From Isoetes taiwanensis (taxonomy: Eukaryota; Streptophyta; Lycopodiopsida; Isoetales; Isoetaceae), in NCBI GenBank assembly GCA_021234155.1, contig JAJEKV010000003.1, forward strand, positions 19,886,386 through 19,950,385: a stretch of DNA of 64,000 nt, given 5' to 3'. A program made the translations under genes and the position numbers. Under the pieces are notes generated by a model. That model did not search any database. It was not told where the DNA came from and saw only the letters and a list, made by a program, of their open reading frames with translations. Positions 37,482 through 47,430 of this stretch are shown piece by piece. Every line of letters starts with the position of its first letter. Within the stretch, counting starts at the first letter, position 1.

Positions 37482-39259
37482 TGTTGACCCTCAACCTGAC
37501 TAGAGAGTCAAGCACAATAATCCAACTTGAATTTATGCTCAAGTTGGGGTTAGAACCTCCAGATCACTTAAGGTGATCAGTCTATACAAGAATTTTTTAG
37601 GAAAAAAGCTCAAATATCAAGTATTCATACCTTTCCCAATTCAGGAATAAGGAGCCTTCACTCAAATCGATATAGTTGGCATAGATGAATTGATTTCTGA
37701 GGTCAAATGATTATGGCTTGTGTAGAAAAGTTATAGGCATGCAATGGAAAAGATCTTGACCGAGTCTGAGCTCTAATCTGTGAGATATTCGATCTCAAAG
37801 TTGAGTCAATTTTTGGTCAATACCAGTCAAAGCCACAGACAGATCTCAGAATTTAGTAATTTGAGCTACAGGGGGGATTTTTGAAAAATTCCAAAACTAA
37901 GGTGGAGTGTAGGTTCCAAGGATGTGGGGCAAACAATCAAATCTTGTTTTGGATCATTAAAACTAATTTTTTTGGCATTGTTTTGTGGATAACAGTCTAA
38001 AATCATATCAGACAGAATGCAAAAAATTATGACTTGAGTTTGGAATGGTTTTTTCTCGAACTTTTTGTGCACTCAGGTGCAAATATAGTTGGAAATAAGG
38101 GGCAACTGGTCATATGCAAGAAAAGATTATGGAATATCTTACTGTAAAAATGTTTGCATGGCAAAAATACTAGGAGATCATGACAGTCAATTTTTTAACA
38201 CTTGGCAGGCAATTTTCATTGATATGAAGGTAATACAAGATGAATATGGGTCACAAGATCATAAATCAATCATCAGAAGATCTCAAAAGGTCATGTAATA
38301 ACATCATAATAGGATAATCAGTCCAATTTTCTCAAATTGGACTGTGGAATGCTCAGAAACTTCATGAACGTCTTCAGATCATGCTCAGCATGTATCAATG
38401 TTGAGGTTTGATGTGTCTGGGCCTTCAAAAAGTTGTGTGTCAATCACCCCAAATTTATTTTCAAAATTTTGTGAATCCAGAATCTTAGGCATCAATTATG
38501 GGTTTGTTGGGTAGCTAAGAGGCGGGAAAGAAAGATTTGGGAGGAATTTAAGGCAGAAACTGAGGTATCTGGCCGATTCGAATGATATTTCTAAGTTTAG
38601 GGTTTATGGAGGGAATCTCACGAGCATTTTTCGAGTATATTTTGAGATTCTGGCCTTTTAAAAAATCAATTTTCAATGGTTTAAATGAGAAAATCAAACC
38701 TTAGAGTTTTGAGAATCTTGTAGGGATCTTTGAGGATGCCTTCCAAGAATTTGGGAGCATATCTGACCTTGCCACGTGGCATAGAGCATCTTCATGGCAT
38801 TTAGAATGATACCCAAGTTATCCACCTAGGATCCTAATGTTCCATAGTAGGGTTTGTTTTTCAAAGGCAAAGGCCAAAAAAGGGGATGGAAATATGGGAT
38901 AGAAATGAGCTTATGATGAGATAAAGGAAGAATTGAGGAATCAAAGCAAAAACTGGGACAAAGCATAGGAGGATGGAGATGAGGATAGTTTGGGACAAAA
39001 ATTCTAGATTACCATGGGGTCTTCCAAACTCTAACTTCCAATCTTCAAAAAGTATCTTCCAATCTTCTTACCCAAAGTCTTGTAAGCATCTTTTGACTAT
39101 CTTTGACCTCAAATGAAGTATCTCCTATGGAAGTTGACCTTGAAGATAAATATCCTTTGACCTCCACACCAATGTTGACTACCAAGCTCTTCTTTGACTT
39201 AGCCTTCCTAGCTTCAACACATAAACCAACAATTAGTATGTTGCCCTTTGGGGGCAACA
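37482..39259 (-). repeat. 3' LTR of the first Ty3 element
   Basis: 1778 bp, TG...CA, matching 42555-44302 over its whole length with scattered differences. This copy contains about 30 bases (around 38100-38130) absent from the other LTR. Confidence 0.95.
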
Positions 39260-39600
39260 TCTCGCCAAAACAAGAAAATGGCTGGTCCCCTCAGCCATAT
39301 TATGCCAAAGGGAATATATAGAGGGGTCTTCAAACTTTGTCATAGTGTGCAAAATGAGAACAAGATGGAATAGAGTGTAGGGTGCAAATACTGATGAGAT
39401 GAGTGTGAGTGTGGTGATGTTGTGGTGATAGTGAGGTGAAATGAGTGTAATGAGTGTGAATATGGTAGTAATATGGTATGAATAGAGTGTGATGGGTGAA
39501 TAAGGATAAAATAAGTGTGAGGATGATAAAGAAATGGTGTGAGTGAAGTGTGAATGATGTAAGGAGATAAGATGAATGTGCTAGTGTTGAGATCTCGATC

Positions 39601-42513
39601 TTAAAGCACCACTTTTTTTTCTACAGGTACAATGCAAGATACCCATTCTGGATTAATGATTTCAATGATAACACCTGCATCTAGCATTTTATCCAACTCA
39701 TCTTTGATTAGTGCCATCAATGAAGCATTAATTCTTCTCAATTTTTGAAAAACAGGCTTACAACCTTCTTTAATCTTAATCTCAAATTGGCATACCTCAG
39801 TTTTAATACCAGTGAGCTCGGAATAATCCCAGGCAAATACATCTTTTCTTTCTTCAAAAAACATTTGTATGTTCTCCCTATTTGGATATTCAATCAAATC
39901 TCCAACAAACAGGGTTCTAGTCTTACCATTTTTTGTGATTGCAATCTCTTCAGTATCCTTTTCCTCTGATGCGTTAATGGTTAGAATGGGACAAAGTGCT
40001 TTTACCTCACTAGCATCAAGATCTTCCTCTGGGATAGCTCCTTCAGTTAAATGTGACATGAGAGTCTCTCTACATAAAGCATCAGCTTCCATATTTTTCT
40101 CTCTTGGTATGTGAGTGATCTCCCATGAGGCAAAACTCGAGAGTACTCCCATTACTTGATTTTTTAGGAGCTCCATATCTGCATTTTTTGTTTGGTAATC
40201 TCCTGAAACTTGTCTGCAAATTAATTGTGAGTCACCATAGATGTGAATGTTAGCAATATCCATAGCTTTGGCCTCCTGAAGACCTGCAATCAAAGCCTTA
40301 TATTCTGCTACATTAGATGTGACTTGGGGGAAGATTCTTCCTACTTTAGCTAAGAGTTTGTGAGAAGAATCTTTCAAAATAGCAGCAGATGATGCAATAT
40401 TTATTTTTTTAGAAATACCTCCATCAAACCGTAAGAATCCTGATGGTTCTTGTCTGCTGGGGAGTGCACATTCCATAATAAGAGGAACCATTTCATATTT
40501 TCTTGATCTTGTATTTTTTATTCTGTAAGATCCCAAAGGTTCTTCAATTAACATTTCTTTAATAAAGTTTACCTCTTCTTTGGAGCCATAAGAGCCATCT
40601 TGATTGTAAATTGTAGCAGTTTGAGAGCCATTGGAGATGGTGCATCTCCCTTGAGACCAGACTGGTCTAGCATCCACAGTGGCCAACCATCTCCTCCCTA
40701 AGAGTAGATCATAGATGTCAGATTCATCCTTTATATCTTCAAAAGCCACTACAATAAAGTTAGCAGCTACAGTTATGCCTTCTGTATTAACAGGCACCTT
40801 AGTCACCACACCAATAGGAGTAATCTTAGCATTATAAAAAGATCTTAATAATATAGAAGCTTTCTTGTCCACCTCGAAACCACACTTCTTCATAATGTGA
40901 TATGGCATGATGTTTAGGGGGGATCCCCCATCAAGTAACACATTTGAGAAGGTATAACCTCCTAAAGCAGCTGAACATGTGAATGCCCCAGGGTCTTCTT
41001 CATTCTGTGCTAGGACAAGGTTAGTGGCATCAGTAAAATTTACACAAGCATTCAATTTCTCACCACCAGTTTGCTGAAGTACTCTTTTTCTATAGCTAGG
41101 TGCAACCTTTAGCAAGGTGAAAAGATCCACACTTACTTTGGAGTTTTTGAGCAAAACATCAACTTCATCAAGGTCTTGATCTTTCTTACCATATTTTTGC
41201 TGTGGGGGTGGAGCTATCATTTGAACAGGTGATTCCACTATAGGTGGTGAAGACCTGGCAGTGGGATGTCTACTTGATTCAACATGTACATGGGCTTCAT
41301 TCATGCTTCTAGTTTGCACTACCATCACTTCTTCAGCTTTGGGAACTTCTGTAGCCTGAATAAACCTTATAGAAGTACTTGGTTCAGCAAATCTCACAGG
41401 AGGTTTAGGTTCTGGTCTCTTTTCTTTTTCCTGCTTAGCAAAGTATTCCTTAACAGCACACTTGATATCAGTATGGCCAATTTCTTTACAAAAAGAACAA
41501 ATAGGACATTCCTTTCCAAAGTGGCCTTTTCTATTGCATTTAGGACACACTTGCCAATAGCAAATTTCTGATGGGTGAGAATTCCTATTGCAATGAATAC
41601 ATTCAGGGTAAGTTTTACCTGTTCTTGTAGCCTTGAGTTCAACCAATTGTTTGGTTAGTTCTGCTAAAGCCTCAGTAACTTTAGATAGGTCTGCCTTGAC
41701 CTCTGCAACTTGAGAATTAGCTTCCTCCTCTTTAGATTTCTTCTTTTGTTTCTGTATGGCATAAACTGGAATGGAAGGATGATGGTCATATTGTGCATCA
41801 GTAGCATCAGGATAAAAAGGATCATGGTTATGGTGAGAGACATGATGTTTGTCAGGCAAAGTAGAGAGCATCTGAGTCAGGTCAGTGGTTTTGGCAAAAA
41901 CTTTGTATATAGAATCAAATCCTTCAGCAGCTTGGATCTTGAGAAGCTTCCTTTGGATATTTGGTCTCCTTTCCAAACCATTAATAAAAGCAGTGACTAG
42001 AAAAAGGGTTGGAATTGTGACTTGAGCTCTTTGACACCTGCTCATATATGTACTAAATCTTTCTTTGTACTGATTCACACTTTCCCCTGCATGTATGGAA
42101 AAACTTTGCAACTCATTAACCAAATCTTTTGGAGCAGCCAACTTACCAAACCTATCTAAGAACTTCTTGACGAGCTCATCCCATGAGGTGGTCCCCATTA
42201 ACTTTTCATAAGTTAACCAAGCACCAGCCTCACTCTCCTCTTTGAAACATTTTTCAAATTCTGAAAGCTTGCATCCTTTTTTAAAACCATAGTCCCTGTA
42301 ATAATCTTCAAATATTCTCAAAAAGTTGTTAGCACTCATGCTGGAATCAAAAGTAGGCAAGAGAACAGGGACATTCAATTCAAATTGATATGGCAGGTTC
42401 TGAAGCAGACTAGTTGAGAAACTTGAGGGCAATGGCCTTCCCCTGCAATGATCTGGTGCATCAACATCATCTAATGGTTCTTGTTCTGCTGGAAATTTTT
42501 GTTTTGGAGCCAT
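39601..42513 (-). CDS. Gag-protease-RNase H-(partial RT) polyprotein of the first Ty3 element
   Basis: One uninterrupted frame of about 970 residues from the ATG at 42511-42513. In order: retrotransposon gag (for example AGAWLTYEKLMG, SVNQYKERFSTYMSRC); a coiled Lys/Glu-rich stretch; three zinc knuckles of form C-x2-C-x4-H-x4-C at about 41455-41610; an aspartic protease with VLLDGGSPLNIM at about 40920 and YDLLLGRRWLA; then an RNase HI-like domain with FDGG (about 40415), AEYKAL (40300), YGDSQL (40230) and NMEADAL (40080). It ends with the RT entry region (PEWVSCIVPVEKK) and is cut off at 39601. The protease has DGG rather than DTG/DSG. The unbroken frame suggests recent insertion or use of Gag in trans. 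Confidence 0.92.
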   Translation of the reverse strand: MAPKQKFPAEQEPLDDVDAPDHCRGRPLPSSFSTSLLQNLPYQFELNVPVLLPTFDSSMSANNFLRIFEDYYRDYGFKKGCKLSEFEKCFKEESEAGAWLTYEKLMGTTSWDELVKKFLDRFGKLAAPKDLVNELQSFSIHAGESVNQYKERFSTYMSRCQRAQVTIPTLFLVTAFINGLERRPNIQRKLLKIQAAEGFDSIYKVFAKTTDLTQMLSTLPDKHHVSHHNHDPFYPDATDAQYDHHPSIPVYAIQKQKKKSKEEEANSQVAEVKADLSKVTEALAELTKQLVELKATRTGKTYPECIHCNRNSHPSEICYWQVCPKCNRKGHFGKECPICSFCKEIGHTDIKCAVKEYFAKQEKEKRPEPKPPVRFAEPSTSIRFIQATEVPKAEEVMVVQTRSMNEAHVHVESSRHPTARSSPPIVESPVQMIAPPPQQKYGKKDQDLDEVDVLLKNSKVSVDLFTLLKVAPSYRKRVLQQTGGEKLNACVNFTDATNLVLAQNEEDPGAFTCSAALGGYTFSNVLLDGGSPLNIMPYHIMKKCGFEVDKKASILLRSFYNAKITPIGVVTKVPVNTEGITVAANFIVVAFEDIKDESDIYDLLLGRRWLATVDARPVWSQGRCTISNGSQTATIYNQDGSYGSKEEVNFIKEMLIEEPLGSYRIKNTRSRKYEMVPLIMECALPSRQEPSGFLRFDGGISKKINIASSAAILKDSSHKLLAKVGRIFPQVTSNVAEYKALIAGLQEAKAMDIANIHIYGDSQLICRQVSGDYQTKNADMELLKNQVMGVLSSFASWEITHIPREKNMEADALCRETLMSHLTEGAIPEEDLDASEVKALCPILTINASEEKDTEEIAITKNGKTRTLFVGDLIEYPNRENIQMFFEERKDVFAWDYSELTGIKTEVCQFEIKIKEGCKPVFQKLRRINASLMALIKDELDKMLDAGVIIEIINPEWVSCIVPVEKKVVL

Positions 42514-42535
42514 GGGTTCTGAGATCCAAGAAGAT

Positions 42536-42551
42536 CTCGGTAGAACCTCCA
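42536..42551 (-). other. Candidate primer-binding site of the first Ty3 element
   Basis: On the minus strand TGGAGGTTCTACCGAG begins three bases after the 5' LTR, where a tRNA 3' end (CCA complement TGG) should pair. The second element has almost the same sequence (TGGAGGTCCTACCGAG at 57128) at the same distance. I have not matched it to a particular tRNA. Confidence 0.6.
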
Positions 42552-42554
42552 AGA

Positions 42555-44302
42555 TGTTGACCCTCAACCTGGCTAGAGAGTCAAGCACAATAAGCCAACT
42601 TGAATTTATGCTCAAGTTGGGGTTAGAACCTCCAGATCACTTAAAGGTGATCAGTCTATGCAAGAATGTTTTAGGAAAAAAGCCCAAATATCAAGTACTC
42701 ATACCTTTCCCAATTCAAGAATAAGGAGCCTTCACTCAAATCGATATAGTTGGCATGGATGAATTGATTTCTGAGGTCAAATGATTATGACTTATGTAGA
42801 AAAGTTATAAGCATGTAATGGAAAAGATCTTGACCGAGTCTGAGCTCTAATCTGTGAGATATTCGATCTCAAAGTTGAGTCAATTTTTGGTCAATACCAG
42901 TCAAAGCTACAGATTGATCTCAGAATTTAGTAATTTGAGCTACAGGGGGAATTTTTGAAAAATTCCAAAACTAAAGTGGAGTGTAGGTTCCAAGGATGTG
43001 GGGCAGACAATCAAATCTTGTTTTGGATCACTAAAACTATTTTTTTGGCACTGTTTTGTGGATAACAGTCTAAAATCATATTAGACAGAATGCAAAAAAT
43101 TATGACTTGAGTTTGGAATGGTTTTTTCTCGAACTTTTTGTGCACTCAGGTGCAAATATAGTTGGAAATAAGAGGCAACTATTGTAAAAATGTTTGCATG
43201 GCAAAAATACTAGGAGATCATGACAGCCAATTTTTTAACACTTGGCAGGCAATTTTCATTGATGTGAAGGTAATACAAGATGAATATGGGTCACAAGATC
43301 ATAAATCAATCATCAGAAGATCTCAAAATGTCATGTAATAATATCGTAATAGGATAATCAGTCCAATTTTCTCAAATCGAACTGTGGAATGCTCAGAAAC
43401 TTCATAAACATCTTCAGATCATGCTCAACATGTATCAATGTTGAGGTTTGATGCGTCTGGGCCTTCAAAAAGTTGTGTGTCGATCACCCCAAATTTATTT
43501 TCAAAATTTTGTGAATCCAGAATCTTAGGCATCAATTATGGGTTTGTTGGGTAGCTAAGAGGCGGGAAAGAAAGATTCGGGAGGAATTTAAGGCAGAAAC
43601 TGAGGTATCTGGCCGCTTCGAATGATATTTCTAAGTTTAGGGTTCATGGAGAAAATCTCACGAGCATCTTTCGAGTATATTTTGAAATTCTGGCGTTTTA
43701 AAAAAATCAATTTTCAATGGTTTAAATGAGAAAATCAAACCTTAGAGTTTTGAGAATCTTCTATGGATCTTTGAGGATGCCTTCCAAGAATTTGGGAGCA
43801 TATCTGACCTTGCCACGTGGCATAGAGCATCTTCATAGCATTTCGAATGATACCCAAGTTATCCACCTAGGATCCTAATGTTCCATAGTAGGGTTTGTTT
43901 TTCAAAGGCAAAGGCCAAAAAATGGGATGGAAATATGGGATAGAAATGAGCTTATGATGAGATAAAGGAAGAATTGAGGAATCAAAGCAAAAAATGGGAC
44001 AAAGCATAGGAGGATGGAGATGAGGATATTTTGGGACAAAAAAATTCTAGATTACCATGGGGTCTTCCAAACTCTAACTTCCAATCTTCAAAAAGTATCT
44101 TCCAATCTTCTTACCCAAAGTCTTGTAAGCATCTTTTGACTATCTTTGACCTCAAATGAAGTATCTCCTATGGAAGTTGACCTTGAAGATAAATATCCTT
44201 TGACCTCCACACCAATGTTGACTACCAAGCTCTTCTTTGACTTAGCCTTCCTAGCTTCAACACATAAACCAACAATTAGTATGTTGCCCTTTGGGGGCAA
44301 CA
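42555..44302 (-). repeat. 5' LTR of the first Ty3 element
   Basis: 1748 bp, TG...CA. In coding orientation it starts TGTTGCCC and ends GGGTCAACA, and is followed after three bases by the primer-binding site. Confidence 0.95.
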
Positions 44303-44307
44303 CGTCC

Positions 44308-45079
44308 CTCAGCAATTTCACCCATTGTTTTATTACAAGGACTAAAGATTTATATCAAATCCCAAATCTTTTCACTTTGTTTATCTCGTTTAGAAGAGAG
44401 ATACATACAATAAAAGTCTTTTCGTTATAGCATTCTAGCCATTTATCTAAAGCTATGCCCTCCCCAATTCCAGCTATAGAGTCCAATAAGTTCGGGCCTG
44501 AGCCTATGCAGATTGATCATGTGACCAAAAGGTTGGAGGTTTTGCAGACCTATATCGAGAGAGTCTTAGGTCTATCTGACATTTTCAGTCACCTAAAAGG
44601 GACCCCATCCTCTTTGGTAAAGAAGAGCACAAATAATATTTGTACAAATAAAAACTATAAAAATAAAAACTGTAAAAATGACAATAAAAACTATAAAAAT
44701 AAAATTGTAGAAGTTAAAAACTGTAAAAATGAAAATTGTAAAAATAAAAATTGTAAAAAATAAAAAAAAACAACTATAAAAATAGGAAACTATAAAAATA
44801 AAAAAATAAAAATTGTAAAAATAAAATGTAAAAAAATAAAAATTATAAACTATGAAAATGAAAAACTGTAAAGATAACTATAAAAGCAAAAATTACGAAA
44901 ATTGTAAAAATAAAAACTGTGAAGAAAATGAAAAAACTATAAAAATAAAACTGTGAAAGGAACCCAAAGAGGTAGTGAATGTAGAAAATTAACTTGTAAA
45001 CTGGCGGTCATTTCTGTTGCTGGGCAGCCACTCTGGAAACCGGCTAACCGGAGATGGTGGCTGTGATGGTGTTCTGGCG
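44308..45079. repeat. AT-rich AAAAACTRTAAAAAT repeat block (44636-44965) and flank
   Basis: From 44636 to 44965 the words aaaaactataaaaat, aaaaactgtaaaaatg and aattgtaaaaat repeat irregularly. Its reverse complement matches 61850-61970 over more than 100 bases, including agagcacaaataat. A frame at 44455-44763 starts MPSPIPAIESNKFGPEPMQI and runs into the repeat, which supplies an Asn/Lys/Cys-rich tail. That may be a gag-like relic, but I do not call it a gene. Confidence 0.75.
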
Positions 45080-45413
45080 ATGGCCTCCTGCATTTTTTTA
45101 CCTTTGCCCCAATCCAAAGTCTCGCCCAGCCTGTGGCAAAGGTCTCATTTTAGTCCTTCATGGACCCAATTGAGAAAGTTCAGCCGACTTCAAGCTTGGG
45201 AGTTAGAATCCGGCAATGCCATAGTGGCTGGGATCCTTGTTGTGGATCCATGGGCTCCTGGTTCCTTCTTAGACTCGCAGAGTGTGGCTTCCGCACTCTT
45301 TGCTGCTTTGTTTTCTTACTTGGGATTCTTGTATCATCTCATGAAGTCGGGAACTGCTCCAAAGCTCACATTATTTGGGTTCTATATTTTGCTTGCTTTT
45401 GTGGGAGCTACAA
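45080..45413 (+). CDS. First exon of a conserved plastid-type membrane protein (DUF3593-like)
   Basis: The ATG at 45080 opens 111 codons ending at a strong GTAAGTATC donor (45414). The N-terminus (MASCIFLPLPQSKVSPSLWQ) looks like a chloroplast transit peptide. Then come IVAGILVVDPWAPGSFLDSQ, ALFSYLGFLYHLMKSG and LTLFGFYILLAFVGAT, two hydrophobic segments. I recall this pattern from a conserved plant and algal plastid membrane protein (DUF3593), but the name is from memory. I cannot find the following exons; 400 bases on, a TRIM element is inserted. The gene is either split by insertions or only an exon fragment. Confidence 0.55.
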
Positions 45414-45822
45414 GTAAGTATCTTCGTAATTTCTGTACATGTCTGCTCTTATTTGTTGCTTAAATGCAAACGAACAGTTTTGTGTTAAATCTCTCTAAAA
45501 GGATAAACTCTGCTAGCTCATGTAAACAAGATATTACATTTGCATATCATGCTCTATAGTTTATGCATCTGACTGTTAAGTTCATTGACTTTTCCTCATA
45601 TGGCATCTGCATATCATGCTCTATAGTTTATGCATCTGAGTTGCTGATTTCCATTCTTTCTGATGTATGCATAAGTTGCACATTTATTACCTAGAATAGT
45701 CAAGTTGTCAACTTTACATTGAGTTAGCTTTTAACAATTCTGAGCTTGAAGTCATGATCATTTCATGATTACATTCAGGATCCATTCCCCGCTGCTCGGA
45801 CAATGGTAAACAATGAGTTCGA

Positions 45823-45999
45823 TGTTGGAATGTTGGAGTATGTGTAATGGGCACACATGAAGAATGACTCAGTGGAGGAGTGCCAAAAGCCCATCAAAGG
45901 GCCGGTAGCTCAGTGGTAGAGTACTTGGCTTGCAAGCAAGAGATCCTGGGTTCGATCCCCAGCCTGTCCACCCAATCATAGGATGCTCATTTCTCAACA
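45823..45999 (+). repeat. TRIM 5' LTR
   Basis: 177 bp, TGTTGG...CAACA, containing the best-preserved tRNA-like sequence at 45899-45970. Confidence 0.93.
45899..45970 (+). tRNA. tRNA-like sequence (TGC anticodon, Ala-like) inside TRIM LTR1
   Basis: A 72-base cloverleaf can be drawn. The acceptor GGGCCGG pairs with CCTGTCC (G3:U70 wobble, one C:U mismatch at 5:68), with discriminator A. The D-arm is GCTC/GAGT, the anticodon arm CTTGG-CTTGCAA-GCAAG (last pair G:G), and the T-arm CTGGG-TTCGATC-CCCAG. The anticodon reads TGC, and G3:U70 is the alanine identity mark, though the D and variable regions resemble tRNA-Cys. The A box (TAGCTCAGTGGTAGAG) and B box (GGTTCGATCCC) are intact, so RNA polymerase III could transcribe it. 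Whether it is charged or processed is unknown. It is better seen as part of the LTR than as a functional tRNA gene. Confidence 0.6.
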
Positions 46000-46011
46000 T
46001 GGTATCAGAGC
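46000..46011 (+). other. TRIM primer-binding site
   Basis: TGGTATCAGAGC follows LTR1 with no spacer; it is the standard complement to initiator methionine tRNA. Confidence 0.9.
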
Positions 46012-46269
46012 CATGGTCCCAAGTAAAGGGTGCTTAACTGCACCAGGATAGTCCCCAGTGGTGTAGGGGTGAGAATGAGCAAAGCTTGGCCAGTGGAAAG
46101 CCCAACTCCTGCAGTGGTGGAGTTGCCCGAGGAGGGGAGCATGTGGATTGTGGTGAAGGCTGGAATGGATTGGTGTGCCCATTAAGGAGGAATGTTGGAA
46201 TGTTGGAGTATGTGTAATGAGCACACATGAAGAATGACTCAGTGGAGGAGTGCCGAAAGCCCATCAAAG

Positions 46270-46335
46270 AGCTGGTAGCTCAGTGGTAGAGTACTTGGCT
46301 TGCAAGCAAGAGGTCCTGGGTTCGATCCCCAGCTT
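46270..46335 (+). tRNA. Truncated tRNA-like copy in TRIM LTR2
   Basis: Same sequence with GCTGG at the acceptor, cut after the T-arm (gttcgatccccagc) by the internal LTR duplication, so it lacks the 3' acceptor strand. Confidence 0.55.
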
Positions 46336-46403
46336 GGAGTATGTGTAATGGGCACACATGAAGAATGACTCAGTGGAGGAGTGCCGAAAGCCCATCAAAG
46401 GGT

Positions 46404-46475
46404 CGGTAGCTCAGTGGTAGAGTATTTGGCTTGCAAGCAAGAGGTCCTGGGTTCGATCTCCAGCCTGTCCACCCA
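46404..46475 (+). tRNA. Third tRNA-like copy in TRIM LTR2
   Basis: Nearly the same 72-base cloverleaf beginning GGGTCGG and ending CCTGTCCA. Differences are TATTTGG in the anticodon stem and TTCGATCTCC in the T-arm. A and B boxes are kept. Confidence 0.55.
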
Positions 46476-46525
46476 ATCATAGAAGGCTCATTTCTCAACA
46501 TTCGAAATCAGATCCGATGGGTCTG

Positions 46526-47035
46526 CTTGATTGCAGATAGAAAGAGGTAAGGAAGGAAGGAAGCAAAGCAATCGGATCTCCTTGATTGCAGATAGAAAGA
46601 GGTAAGGAAGGAAGGAAGCAAAGCAATATGCAAATTTCAGTCTGAAAGGAATTTGGACCCAGTGAGCAGTGTCGGTGTGAAGATGGCATTGGAAGCTCTT
46701 ATGTTGCACGGTCTAGGTATCTTGGGCTACATAACAAATAGGTGATTGCCAGGCATTACTTTTTGGTGGTATGATGATAGAATGGTGGCATTTGCATCCA
46801 TACCAAATGTGGTTGCCAAAGTTTTTTGGTCTCTAGTCTAATAGAACTTTAAATATCCAGTTGTGCTAATGAGATACCTGGTGGTGGTCAACACTCTTCA
46901 ACTATACACTTGGCATTTGCATCCATACCAAATGTGGTTGCCAAAGTTTTTTGGTCTCTAGTCTAATAGAACTTTAAATATCCAGTTGTGCTAATGAGAT
47001 ACCTGGTGGTGGTCAACACTCTTCAACTATACACT
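46526..47035. repeat. Two short tandem duplications (55-bp and 125-bp periods)
   Basis: A 47-bp piece cttgattgcagatagaaag... occurs at 46526 and 46581. A 125-bp piece starting tggcatttgcatcc occurs at 46786-46910 and 46911-47035, almost without change. Neither encodes a recognisable product. Confidence 0.9.
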
Positions 47036-47265
47036 TCACTAATAGTAATGATGATAGAAAGTTATTTCATTGGGGATTCACACACTTTTCTCTAGATAGC
47101 GCTATATGTTTGCATCTTGCATTTTTGTTGTTGCTTATGCCAGGAATGCACATCAGAATATGACTAATTTTTGCTACTAGAACTATGTTATTAAGGAAAA
47201 ACAACGGATATGAAGAGAGTGAGCTCTTGTTCTTGGATTGATCATTCAATTTATGTGGCAACATA

Positions 47266-47430
47266 TCGTCGTCCGATCTTGTATCAAAATGGATGGGCGA
47301 GAGTGAGAAATTGGTTGCAAACCTGTTTCAAATGGCCCGTGAAAGTGTATGGTCAATTATATTCATTGATGAGATAGATTCTTTATGTGGCCAGCGTAGC
47401 GAAGGCAATGAAAGTGAAGCATGTCTCTAG
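47266..47430 (+). pseudogene. VPS4/SKD1 AAA-ATPase fragment
   Basis: The open stretch encodes [20 protein letters not shown], then [20 protein letters not shown] and a stop (CLstop). This is the part of the AAA domain between Walker A and the sensor, including Walker B (IIFIDEID), of VPS4, the ATPase that disassembles ESCRT-III on endosomes. Walker A, the MIT domain and the C-terminus are missing. It is an isolated exon-sized relic. Confidence 0.8.

Larger units (their letters stand above)
37482..44302 (-). mobile_element. Ty3-type LTR retrotransposon, pol-deleted, with 5-bp TSD
   Basis: Two LTRs (37482-39259 and 42555-44302) beginning TGTTGACC and ending GGGCAACA on the plus strand flank a 3.3-kb interior. 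Flanking bases are CGTCC on both sides (37477-37481 and 44303-44307), an exact 5-bp target duplication. The coding strand is minus, so the right LTR is the 5' LTR. The interior holds gag, three zinc knuckles, protease, an RNase H-like domain and only the first part of reverse transcriptase. The rest of RT, its RNase H and integrase are missing, so it is non-autonomous. Confidence 0.95.
45823..46500 (+). mobile_element. TRIM (miniature LTR retrotransposon) with tRNA-like LTRs
   Basis: The LTRs at 45823-45999 (177 bp) and 46193-46500 both start TGTTGGAATG and end CTCAACA. The TSD is TTCGA at 45818-45822 and 46501-46505. Directly after LTR1 is TGGTATCAGAGC, the standard initiator-Met primer-binding site, and before LTR2 is the purine tract AAGGAGGAA. 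The 193-bp interior encodes nothing. Each LTR contains a tRNA-like sequence. LTR2 is longer because about 131 bp, including a second tRNA-like copy, are tandemly duplicated inside it. With no genes of its own it must be moved by another element's proteins. Confidence 0.93.
46193..46500 (+). repeat. TRIM 3' LTR with internal duplication
   Basis: 308 bp. The LTR restarts at ttggagtatgtg (about 46335) after the first ccccagc, so two tRNA-like copies lie in tandem. Confidence 0.9.

Noticed and set aside
39260-39300. Polypurine tract before the 3' LTR of the first Ty3 element
   Set aside because: The bases next to the LTR are not purine-rich on the coding strand; a gctgaggggaccagcc block conserved with the second element lies further in, but its role is unclear.
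44455-44763. Asn/Lys/Cys-rich 102-codon frame
   Set aside because: The second half is encoded by the AT-rich repeat; the PEPMQI-like start hints at a gag relic but is too short to call.
45899-45970. A stand-alone functional nuclear tRNA gene
   Set aside because: It lies inside the LTR of a TRIM in repeated copies, with a G:G in the anticodon stem and a C:U in the acceptor, so it is treated as part of the element.
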